In this document: one piece after another, positions 34,527 to 44,267 of the stretch | How the letters are laid out: every line of letters starts with the position of its first letter | Numbering within the stretch: position 1 is the first letter of the stretch | Assembly (NCBI GenBank): GCA_900618795.1 | Contig: UYJD01000005.1 | Coordinates: forward strand, 404,811-468,810 | Length of the DNA stretch: 64,000 nt | Direction of reading: 5' to 3' | DNA from: Cyanodermella asteris | Taxonomy: Eukaryota; Ascomycota; Lecanoromycetes; Ostropales; Stictidaceae | Position numbers and translations under genes: made by a program | Notes under the pieces: generated by a model | What the model was told of the DNA's origin: nothing | The model's input: the letters and a program-made list of their open reading frames with translations, nothing else | The model's database searches: none

Positions 34527-36000
34527 CTAAATCAGAACGGCTGCCAAAACAAATGCGACGCAGATAGCCAACGAGCCTACAGAAGGCAGGTATCTTGCAC
34601 CGACATTCGTCCCTCCGCTTCCGCCAGAGCCACCTGATGAGCCTAATGAGTTACCACTCGAACCGTTCGTAGCCTTCGAAACCATATAGATCTCGCCCGA
34701 GTTGTCCGAAGAAAAGAAGACACGACCCTGCCTGTCGATCGCCATGGCCACAGGGCGGAAACAGTCGTCGGGACACTTCGAGTTGTCCATGTTCTTGAGA
34801 ACATCCGTCGCAGCCTTCGTGCTGTTCGCCGCCTCGACCGGGTCACCGTTGTCCTTGAACGCGACCGTAGACAACTTGTACCCCGACGGCTGATCGCGGT
34901 TCCAGGATCCGTGAAACGCAACCCACGCCTCGCGCCCAGAGTCGTTGAACTTGACGTCGAGCGGCGCCATGTGAGCCTGGAAGACCAGCCGCGGAGGCGC
35001 CTGCGCCGCGCAGTACTCGTCCGTCCGGTTCTCGTTGTTGCTGTCCGCGCTCGCGTCGACCGCGAACTGGCTTCCGACCGAGAGGTTTCCGTTGTTCGGC
35101 AGCGGCGAGACGCTCCACGCGGCAAAGCACCACGGATACCCAAAGTTCATCCCCTGGTTCGGGCCCCGCGTCCCGTTCAGGTAGCCCAGGAAATTCAGCT
35201 TCTCGCCAGGGTTGTCCTCGTGAATGTCGATGCTGGACCTGTTGAGCTGGTCGGCCGAGTTCTCCACGCCCCAGATCCCGCCGTCGATGGGGCTTTCGGC
35301 GATGCCGACTTCGTTGCGGAGGCCCCAGCCGAGGAGGTCGCCGTTGTTGTTGTAGTTGTAGGCGGTGCCGTTCGTGGCGTTTAGGTTGAAGGCTTTGACG
35401 GTCGAGTGGCCGGAGGAGAGCATCGTGGCTTCAAAGTCGATGTTGGAGGTGCTGCCGCGGCTGATGAGGAGCATGCCGGGGACTTTGCGGGAGAGGAGGA
35501 GGGTTCGGGTGGTGTGGTCCTGGGTTGTCATGTTGGTGACGAGCGTCTTTTGATTCGAGACGGATCGGTTCATGCTGCTGTAGGCGAAGGAGTAGGCTGC
35601 TTCGGTGGACGAGACATAGAGTGTGTTCCCATCAGATGATATCTCAATGCCATGGTTGAGCTGATTTGATGGTTAGTTCAGAAATGTACTATCAGACTAC
35701 ATCTGTGGGACTGACCATCATGTTGCTCGTGAGGTTTCGTGATTCCGCTACAGACATGCATCCGTTCTCTTCCTTCAGGGCATGTGCAGATACAAGTCCT
35801 GCACCACCCTGAACCACCAAGAGGTTTCCGGCACTGTCAAAGGCGATGCCACGAGGCCTCGCCAGACCAGTAGCCACGACCTGCATCTGATAGCCGGACG
35901 CCAATGACGGCTGTATACTTCCAGAAGGTTTGGGCCCACATGACTGGGCCACGGTCAGAGCCGACAAGGCCACTGAGGCCAAAATGTGTCTTACAACCAT
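34527..36000 (-). CDS. AA12-like PQQ sugar dehydrogenase (glucose/sorbosone dehydrogenase fold), GPI-anchored
   Basis: A 472-residue extracellular quinoprotein-type dehydrogenase. Exons on the minus strand are 36000-35716 and 35660-34527, with a 55 nt intron. MVVRHILASVALSALTVAQS is a signal peptide. The beta-propeller shows the family repeats: LARPRGIAFDSAGNLLVV, LNHGIEISSDGNTLYVSS, LLGWGLRNEVGIAE, MNFGYPWCFAAW, MAPLDVKF, WVAFHGSWNRDQPSGYK and RPVAMAIDRQGRVFFSSDN. The end is a Gly/Ser linker and a hydrophobic tail (SLAICVAFVLAAVLI), as expected for GPI anchoring. In the characterised AA12 enzyme of Coprinopsis the dehydrogenase is joined to a cytochrome b and a CBM1 module; neither is present here. 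Oxidises sugars using PQQ, by family inference only. Neighbour of the AA14-like gene. Confidence 0.82.
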
Positions 36001-37362
36001 GCTGAACAGTTGCTTTGCTAAGGAAAGAGAAAGAGAAAGCACAGGAAAAGACTTGCATTAATGTTGTACAAGGGTCCGGAAGCCTCTCACATATGTCCCG
36101 GCGAGGTGATGCCCGAGGTGCCGAACATCCATACATCGCCAGCCGCCACGAGCGGCATGGTCTATGTGGAGCAAGGCTAAAAGGTGATCTACGGTTTGTG
36201 CTTCGAGATGCAAGGGAATCTTCAAAGACAAGGGAAGATGACCCCGCCTCCGCTTGCAGCTTGCCCGAAGCCAAGAGATGAAGTCGTCATGGGCTTGAAC
36301 TCACTGCGCCGCTTTCAGCAACGCACCTCTGACGCTGCTGAGACTGCAAGTTTTACAGCTGCCATTTTCGCAAAGCACGATTCGCAAAGCACGAGCCTCT
36401 CGCTTGATCTGATGCTCGAGAAATTCGCACATGGATTCTCATGGATCGGCCATTGGTTTTGCGTGGATGACACTGCCGCACTGTTCGCATCCTGTCCTTT
36501 GTATTGTGGAAAGTCTACTTTGCTACATTCAGCAAGGATATGGCCTTTTCATTGCAAGTGCTGAGACATAGATCGTGCCAGCTTCCTTGAGCAAGCTCGC
36601 TTGTTCGCTCATGCTTCGACTCGGCAGAATTGAAGTGAAGTGAACTTGATTATTTCAGTGACGTCATGGAGCACGAGCACGCAGACATGCACGTTCGAGC
36701 CGACATGAACTTTGCGAGATTCCTCTCGTGACACACCTCAAACCCAGTGGACAGTGCAGAAGACTTGCTAAATGAGCTTGGTACGAAATCTGGCCAAAGC
36801 TCCCTTGGTTGAGACCTGCGATAAGCTGATTTACTCCTGTACTTGTCCGGTAAGAAGATGCAGATTTGGCACAAGGTTTGACTTTCGTCTTGTAAGAGGT
36901 AGGCTATCTTTCCTTGACCACTGATCGATCGGCATCTTTTCCAGGACCTGTGGGACAGAAACTTGGTAAATTTCGTATCTGCTTATGAGGCCCTTGTGAT
37001 TGTAACAACAGAGATCTATTTAAAAAAAAGACAGACCCACGAAGATGGTCCTATCTGGAATGACAGCCGCTCCGAAGCCGTTTCTCCGAAAGAGATATTT
37101 CATTTCATTGCCACAATCTCTTTCGTACTATGAGCTGAGAGTGTTGTATGATGTTCACATCTTCAGCTGAAGCCAGTGTGCCATGTTTTCCGCTCTGTAC
37201 GGCTGCGTTCTTGGCGTGGCCTATTTGATGGCCGCTCCCGCCAGGTGCTGAGCTTCAGCTCATCTGGAGACTGTGCAAGCTCTGTCATGAGTTCTGAACG
37301 CAACAATAGTCCGAAGATTCTAGCTCTACCTTTCAACTGCAATTCTTTGGGTCGTGACGGGC
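36001..37362. other. Divergent promoter region, no gene seen
   Basis: Lies between the AA12-like gene (minus) and the hydrolase (plus), so it contains both promoters. A perfect palindrome TGACGTCA, the classic CRE/ATF-type bZIP site, lies at 36659-36666. That is the only individual site I would name. Open frames here start at non-ATG codons and have no motif. Confidence 0.45.
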
Positions 37363-38609
37363 ATGCTCGCAGTCATGACCACGTCTCGGCTCCCCTCGCA
37401 GGGCTCCCATCGACCGGTGCCACTAACAGCAACACAGCCATTTATTCATCCTTGGTTCATCATCAACATCGTCGGTCTCCTGTTATTCAAAGTTCCGTTC
37501 TGGTGCATATATTTTCTGCCTACGAGACTGCGTCCGAATCCGAAATGGACACTCAAACAAGCTGTCATGACACGGTTGGTAAAGTTCCATTTCGGATTCA
37601 GCACCAGTCTCCGACCAAACTGGGACATTGCTCCAGCTCCTAATAAGTGGAGCGGTCCAAAGGAGGCGTTTGAGGTCGTGCAACCAGTACCAGACAAATT
37701 ACTTCAAGGTATTGCCTCGCCAGAGCAGACATCGGTCCGTGCTGCTCAGCGGCCTGGGAGCTGGTACCCTTCTTTATACAACAGCAGTACCGATAAGGGC
37801 AAGAAAGTGCTCCTCTATTTCTGTGGTGGTGGTGAGTGCAGATTGCAATTGTTCCACTCCCGTCACGCCTGAAGCCATTGCTGATATTGCTGCTTCGCAA
37901 AGCATACGTTATCCGCGGTCACACGCCCGACATGTACAAGCAAACCTTTGACAAGCTCCTCCCGGCCGTCAACGGCAAAGTCTTCGGGGTTGGCTATCGA
38001 TTCGCATCGAACAAGGGTTCGCATTTCCCAACACAACTGATAGACGCAATTTCGGCATATAAGCACCTCTTAGATAAAGGCATCGAGCCGTCGCGGATCA
38101 TCCTCATCGGTGACTCCGCCGGTGGTCATCTTCATCTAGCACTCTTGCGCTACCTCGTTGAGAATCCCGGCCTGCTCACGCTGCCGGCGGCTGTCATCAT
38201 GGCTAGCCCGTGGGTCGACATGACAGCCGACTTCAATTATCACGGACGTCCAGCATCGCCCAAATTTCAACATGACACTCTGGACAGGGATCTCGTCGAC
38301 TGGGGTGTCAATGCAGTAATTCCGGGAGATATGCAAGCAGATGATCCCTATCTGTCTCCTCGGTTCCATCCATTCCGGGTCTCGATACCAATTTGGGTTG
38401 AGAGCGACTCTGCCGAGGTCACCTTTGATTCCATTGCTGGATTCGCGGAGGCAATGTCGAATGTACGAGGGAATCAGGTCAGATTCATCATCACTGAGGA
38501 TGGTGTCCATGATCTGTTTATCCTGGGCGATGTATTGGGGTTTGGAGACACTGTGACGAGATCAGTTGAAGACGTCAGTGCTTTCTTGAAATCCTGTGAG
38601 GTTATCTGA
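37363..38609 (+). CDS. Alpha/beta hydrolase of the hormone-sensitive-lipase/steryl acetyl hydrolase type
   Basis: A 391-residue esterase-like protein from exons 37363-37831 and 37903-38609. The ATG at 37363 (MLAVMTTS) is chosen because the frame upstream starts at GTG. A hydrophobic segment at about residues 30-50 (FIINIVGLLLFKVPFWCIYF) may anchor it in a membrane, as in steryl deacetylases of the ER. The nucleophile motif is GDSAGGH. Other triad candidates are the Asp in VESDSAEVTFD and the His in TEDGVHDLF. The usual oxyanion HGGG is replaced by CGGA (YFCGGAYVIRG), formed across the intron, where both ends are well defined. That departure may matter for activity. Substrate unknown. Confidence 0.82.
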
Positions 38610-39184
38610 GTGTTTCGGCGGACGCTATAGTTTGTTCGAAGGGTAAAATACGTGTGTTATGCGACAATCATTGGAGCAACATTATGGACCGTAGATCCAA
38701 TGAAAGAGGCTGATCACAGCAATTCCTTGGTCGACTGAGCGATGAATACGTATTTTGGCTGTACGTGGGCCTGAGTTTGTAGCGTAACACGCATCTTGGA
38801 TAGCAAGCAACGATAGCAGCTCGTGAGGAAAGATCAAGACCATGACGGACGACAAAGAGCACATAAAAAATGGTCACGTGCACTGGCGGCCGTGGCTTGA
38901 TTGCGTCGCAGCCGCGGGCGCCCAGCGGAGGCGTCTTCCGTTGCAGCTCCGTCATCGATGAAGCAGAGAGCTGTAATGATCACGACTTGCCCAGAACCAA
39001 GGCAGAATGCCATTGATGCCTGCTTCTGGGTTTTCCCCTCACTCTTGTGATTTGCCATATCGTCGAGCCGCTGCTTGTCGTGTTTATACTTGATCAAGCA
39101 CTTGAATTCGATTCGACTAGCCCGTCGAACTGCTACCACACCATACTCACTTAGCTGCCGCACTTATCACGGGAGCGAAACAGC
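38610..39184. other. Spacer, no gene seen
   Basis: Hydrolase 3' UTR and promoter of the HAM1-like gene. Confidence 0.55.
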
Positions 39185-41422
39185 ATGTCGTTCCTCTCCT
39201 CCTGCTGTGGGCGTAAGCGTATACGTCTTGAGGACGAAGAGGCTCTCATCCCCAAATATGGAGATGACACAGCTTTGCAGCGTCGTCTGCATCAGAAAAT
39301 GCATACCTACCAGATGCTACGAGCCATAAGTCAAGGCTTCATGCCTTCAACTGAGCAAGTCACCATCAACTTGCGAACACTCCTCGCTTCAGACGTCCTG
39401 AACCCAGACAATCCGGAGCTCAGCGACTCAGGGCGAAGGTTGCTCCAGCTGAGCAAGCAATGGCTTCATGAATTCATCGAATTGCTACGCAACAAGAATA
39501 ACAAAGATCAGATCCAAGACTTCATATGGTTCTTGACAAAGTCCAGGATTTCGCTTGATACTGAAAACGTGGTGTCGAGGGCACAGAAGAGTAGGGTCAA
39601 GGCGGATACAATGGTAGCATATGAGAGTTTAAGGACGGTCGGTGCGCTTCTATTCACGAATTCCGACTTCAGGCTGTTCATAGGCGACCTGGGTGTTGTC
39701 GGCCGGCAGGTATTTGCAGACACAGCATTCTCTCTCTCGAACGTCGCGGAGGACGTTGGTAAGAAGGTCGAGCCTTCGGCGAGCGAGAATCAGGCCCTCA
39801 CAGGCCCTGGCAAGGATCAAGGACCAGCGCCAACTGCATCTGATCTGGCCGCTGAGGCTGAGGATGTCGGAAAGGCGGTGACCAACGGACTCGCGAAGAC
39901 TGGCCAAGACGCTCTCGAAAGCACCAAAGAACATATGTCTGGGGACACCAAGGAGACCCTCTTCAACAGGCTCAAGCAAGCTGTGTTGAAGTTGCGGAAG
40001 CGTCCGGACTACAACGAGTCGGTGTCAACTATTGGCTTGCTCATACAGCGCTATGCCAAGATATATTCTCGTGCTATCGACGATACCATCGACGCAGCTC
40101 AGGTGGATATTGACACCAATGATGAGCTGGATCGTGCCGTGAAGAACTTCTTTTCTCTGATGAAGTCGTTTGGCGAGCCGAAGGCGTGGGATCGATTGCA
40201 AAAGCATTTCGAACAAGTCATGAGCCATGGTAACAAGGATCCTGAGTTCGAAGCAATGATGGGCGACGTTGGCGGTGCTGTTGAGAAGATGCTAACCGAT
40301 CCTGCGTTTTTCGACTATGCTGACGAAAAGGTAGAGGAGCTCAAGGAGAAATCAAAGCAAGTTGGCGGCCCACAGGGCAGCACCCTCCGCCAAGATGTGG
40401 ACGACTTGATTCAGCAGGCTCAACGTACATCCAGGAGTGTGGTGAACGATGAAAATGTGAAAAAGTTGATTACTCTTTCTACCCGCATCTATAGCATCCT
40501 CTCTCCTCTACATGCAGCTACCAACAAAGACTTGATCGACGACTCGCTCCACGTTTTTGTCCCTCTACTAATTCAGGCCATCCAATACGTCCCTATCCCT
40601 CGTCTTGAGGTCGCTACGCCAGATGTTGACTTGTTGCTGGAAAACGTCATCCTCGAGCCCGGCCGCACAGTCAACCATTCTTCGTTTTTGCCATACCGTC
40701 TCCGCATTGAGACTCAAAATAATGTTGAAGTCAGAAAGGCACGCTTCAGAACGCATGCATCCCTCACCTCACTTGCTACCATCAAGCTGGATGGTCTCAC
40801 TCTCAGGGCTGACGAGCTTGGCTTCTGGATGCGCGCCCACAGCGGACTGGCTCGGCTCACCGATGAGGGCATTGCGGACTTCCACCTGGACGAACGTGGT
40901 CTTGACATCCACGTCGATGTGGAGATAGGCCGCGAGCGTCTGGAGCACGTTCTGACGTTGCGTGACGTTCGGGTCAAGATTCATCACCTGAGCTATAATC
41001 TTCGCAAATCGAAGTTTGCTTGGCTCGCATGGCTTTTAAAGCCACTCTTGCGTCCTATCCTCCGAAAGGTCATGGAGAAGCAACTGAGCAACGCCATTTC
41101 AGACCTGTTGCACGCTGCCAACCGCGAGCTGTTGTACGCACGGGAGCGACTACGGGCTACACGTATCAGTGATCCGCAGGACCTCAAAACTTTCATTAAA
41201 GCGATCATTACAAGGCTCACTCCTGAAGATGATCCAGATTTGTACACTGCAGTCGGCGTCAAGCCTAGTGGCAACGCAATCTTCAAGGGAAGGTACGCAC
41301 CGGGCAGCGTTGTCAAGCTATGGAACGAGCAGGCAAGACAAGCAGAGGAGCGTATCGAGGACTTCCAAGTCGAAGGGTGGCGCAATGAAATCTTTGACGT
41401 CCACACGAGAAATTTGGCTTGA
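39185..41422 (+). CDS. HAM1-like (DUF4449) fungal protein
   Basis: A single-exon gene of 745 residues. The N-terminal domain has RRLHQKMHTYQMLRAISQGF, MPSTEQVTINLRTLLASDVL and LRTVGALLFTNSDFRLFIGD. A charged linker with AEDVGKAVTNG-type helices follows. The C-terminal half contains FVPLLIQAIQYVPIPRLEVA, TPDVDLLLENVILEPG and KFAWLAWLLKPLLRPILRKV, then NAIFKGRYAPGS. I recognise this as the conserved fungal family annotated as HAM1-like N- and C-terminal domains, whose C-terminal half resembles BPI/TULIP lipid-binding folds. A molecular function is not established. No signal peptide and no clear membrane helix. The CC at positions 7-8 (MSFLSSCCGRKR) could be a lipidation site, but that is inference. 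Ends within the 3' spacer shared with the next gene on the minus strand. Confidence 0.8.
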   Translation: MSFLSSCCGRKRIRLEDEEALIPKYGDDTALQRRLHQKMHTYQMLRAISQGFMPSTEQVTINLRTLLASDVLNPDNPELSDSGRRLLQLSKQWLHEFIELLRNKNNKDQIQDFIWFLTKSRISLDTENVVSRAQKSRVKADTMVAYESLRTVGALLFTNSDFRLFIGDLGVVGRQVFADTAFSLSNVAEDVGKKVEPSASENQALTGPGKDQGPAPTASDLAAEAEDVGKAVTNGLAKTGQDALESTKEHMSGDTKETLFNRLKQAVLKLRKRPDYNESVSTIGLLIQRYAKIYSRAIDDTIDAAQVDIDTNDELDRAVKNFFSLMKSFGEPKAWDRLQKHFEQVMSHGNKDPEFEAMMGDVGGAVEKMLTDPAFFDYADEKVEELKEKSKQVGGPQGSTLRQDVDDLIQQAQRTSRSVVNDENVKKLITLSTRIYSILSPLHAATNKDLIDDSLHVFVPLLIQAIQYVPIPRLEVATPDVDLLLENVILEPGRTVNHSSFLPYRLRIETQNNVEVRKARFRTHASLTSLATIKLDGLTLRADELGFWMRAHSGLARLTDEGIADFHLDERGLDIHVDVEIGRERLEHVLTLRDVRVKIHHLSYNLRKSKFAWLAWLLKPLLRPILRKVMEKQLSNAISDLLHAANRELLYARERLRATRISDPQDLKTFIKAIITRLTPEDDPDLYTAVGVKPSGNAIFKGRYAPGSVVKLWNEQARQAEERIEDFQVEGWRNEIFDVHTRNLA

Positions 41423-41686
41423 CTTGTGGAGATGGGGACAATCCTGTGCAGGTGAATGCGGTCTTCGGTTAACAACATCTCTGAGCGATGATGAGAGCAT
41501 TCTTGGGGGTCATGGCCTACAAAATGCTGCTGTTTCTCGCGGTTCAATTGGAAGATCAGATCGGAAAGGCTTGATGATATAGATAATGTACATTTCTCAT
41601 AATCAAGCGTTTCTCGTGTAGTGCTTTTTGCAACCTCCAAGATGCTCTCGTTTAATCGTAGAATCTATCTTCTTCAACCTTTTCTC

Positions 41687-43009
41687 TCACACGCGACTGT
41701 ACTGAGGTGGGCCCTCGATCGGCGACTGGGGCTGATAGGGATCCGTTTCAAAGGCATCCTCCCGCCCATGATACGCCATGCCCTCGTTGTGCGCCACGCC
41801 CACCGTGGGATGCGTCTCCGTCGGTTTAGCAACCATCGTGATCATGCCCTCCCTGCTGCCCAAGCCTTCCCTCGCCAGTTCGAAATCCTTCTGGGCACTC
41901 ATTGCATATGCCCTCTTGCCGCCCGCCTTTCCCGTGAATACCGCAAACATGCCCTCGAGGACTTCCAAAGGATTCAGCGCCTTCGCCGCTGCCAACCAAG
42001 GGGACATGACGGGCTCGTCGGACAGTGCGTCGGCGCCGCCGGCCCGATACGGCTTGTAGGTGTAGTATTTGTGGAAGGCGACCGCGAAGAGCATCATCTC
42101 GATGATGATCAGCGCCGAGGGCAACCCGATGGAGATGTCATTGTAGCTCAGCGTATCCGACGGCGAAGCCTGGCCCGCCACGATGCTGAAGATGAAGGTC
42201 TGGAGAAAGTTGAGGCCGATGATGGTCTTGAAGGCGAAGAGCTGCGACCAGAGTCTCCGATCCGGCAGTTCGGAGCGCAGGCGCGCGCATACGGCGATGA
42301 TGGCGAACACGGCGACGGACGTCGAGATGCCGTGGATGACGGTGATCCAAATGTGCGCGAAACGGGGCTTGTTGCTGTTGATGCAGAAGACTTCCGCCGC
42401 CTCGGTTGCGTCCTGCAGGATCGCCAGTAGCGTCAGGGCGGGAATCATCTGGAAGATGGCGATGCGGGTACGCTTGTAGAACCCGGCCGAGGACGCCCCG
42501 ATAACCTCCTTCTTGCGGTTCCAGAGCGGGAGATTGTTGAAGTAGGAGAGCTGAGTGTCCGGGTTGGCGTGCACGTACGTGATGACCAGGAGGAAGAAGG
42601 TGCAGATGCAGAAGGCTTCCCAGACCTCGATCCAGGGTTGTAGGTAAATGGCACCCTGGCCGAGACAGAGACCTGCGTAGGTGACGCCGGCGAAGACGGG
42701 TATGATGGTGATGATTCGCATGATTTTGATCTGCTCGCGCGGGTTGCGGATGTTGAAGGCATGTTGGAGGAAGAGGACTAGGGAGACGACGATTGCCACG
42801 ATGCCGCACGCTCCGGCGAGGATTTGGAGGAACTGGTGGAGTGTGTATGGACCGACCACGATGGCAGCATCTGCGATGGAGAGTTAGCATTGGACCCTAG
42901 CCAAGGTCGATGAGGTGGACATACCATCTAGTGGACTCGGAAGGGCAGGACAGGTCGAGGACGCTGTGGACGAGGGGTCGTTGTTCGAGTCGTCTGAATG
43001 CCCGCTCAT
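41687..43009 (-). CDS. OST-alpha/TMEM184 (DUF300) family membrane protein
   Basis: A 422-residue polytopic membrane protein. Exons on the minus strand are 43009-42925 and 42870-41687, with a 54 nt intron. The short first exon codes a hydrophilic Ser/Asp-rich start (MSGHSDDSNNDPSSTASSTC). About seven transmembrane segments follow: LAGACGIVAIVVSLVLFLQH, IIPVFAGVTYAGLCLG, EAFCICTFFLLVITYV and others. Family blocks are IMRIITIIPVFA, LQPWIEVWEAF and QLFAFKTIIGLNFLQTFIFS. The cytosolic tail contains YKPYRAG, a conserved DUF300 element, and is Pro/Glu-rich at the end. Animal relatives form organic solute/bile-acid transporters; fungal and plant relatives have been tied to vacuolar membranes. Transport activity here is unproven. 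Confidence 0.88.
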
Positions 43010-44267
43010 ATCGGACGAAGGCCGAAAACTTGCTGCTCGAGGTGCTCTGAATATGACTTATGAATGCGGCGACCTCGCAAGTCGATTTGTCAAATGCTCG
43101 CCAAACAAAGCTCTGAAGGTTAAAATATAGGGCGGCGAGAACCCCGGAAAGGCAGATAACAGCACAGTGAGGTTTCGCGAAGGAGTCTGATGTCGCAAAG
43201 CACAATAGAGATTGAATGGAGTCGAGAAGATTGACGCAGGCAATTGGCAAGTGATATAAGGCAGGCCATCTGTCGCACAGCCCAGCGACCCAAGTGAAGA
43301 AAGCTTCAGCTCACGGCTCAAACAAGCTACGCTTGCGACTGGGCCTTACATCCATGCCGCGATAATAACAATAATGCAAAATAGCGATTGAACGGCAGGG
43401 CCAGTGTCACATCCAAACATTCAATGGAGAGTAAGCATCCCAGCTTTCGACGACCACCACCAATCAGCCACTCAACGGCCTGCTCCGCTCTGCTGGGACG
43501 GTCTGAGTAGCGCAAGGATGATAATCCAAGGCAGCCACGTTGATTCAGCTCGACAGCTGGCAATATCCGACAGTCGACGTCTGAGAGGCTTGGAGGCTCA
43601 GACCCAACAGCGTGACATGATCGACCGTGCGTTCAAGCGCGCCGCAGGCTTCGCCCCTTGTTTGAGGGAATTAAGCTCCGTCGACAACGATGGCTGCGAC
43701 GTCAAGCAAGCGACCGGAATACGCCAGTGAATAATGTTTGCGGCTGAGGAAGATTACTGCTGACTGTCGTTCTTGTTCCAAACATGGCAAGCCTGCGAAT
43801 GTCGGCCGGGGTTTCAGGCGCCGAGAAAGGAGCGTCGGATTCCTGTTCGCAAGGGCTTCTGGAAATGGTAATCGCATGCTGAGTGAGGGCTTTCATGCAC
43901 AGCCGCTATAGTTACGCATCCCTTCAGACTAGATGTAGCTCAGGCTTTGTCTTTCGGGCGTGAATATTTTCAATCGTGTGCAATCTCTTGTTGTGGTTCT
44001 ATCATGGCAAGGCATACTCGATTTCCGGGTGTTCTTGACGTCCCGATTTCTCGGCTGAACCTGGCCAGTAGCGTCGCACGTAGCAATCGTCTCACACAAA
44101 CTTGACGGCTTTCAAGGAAGCGACCCGATGTGCTAGATAACAGAGGGATCTATGTCAACCTATGAGTGCAAATCTCAAAACGGCTCTCGACGCCTTCGAC
44201 GGTGGTCCTATGTCATCGTTTCTAATTGAACTCAAAATGGTTTAGTCCGTTCAGTCATGAGTTTCGT
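43010..44267. other. Intergenic, no gene seen
   Basis: Upstream of the OST-alpha-like gene and downstream of the TAPT1-like gene, both on the minus strand. Scattered short frames only. Confidence 0.5.
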
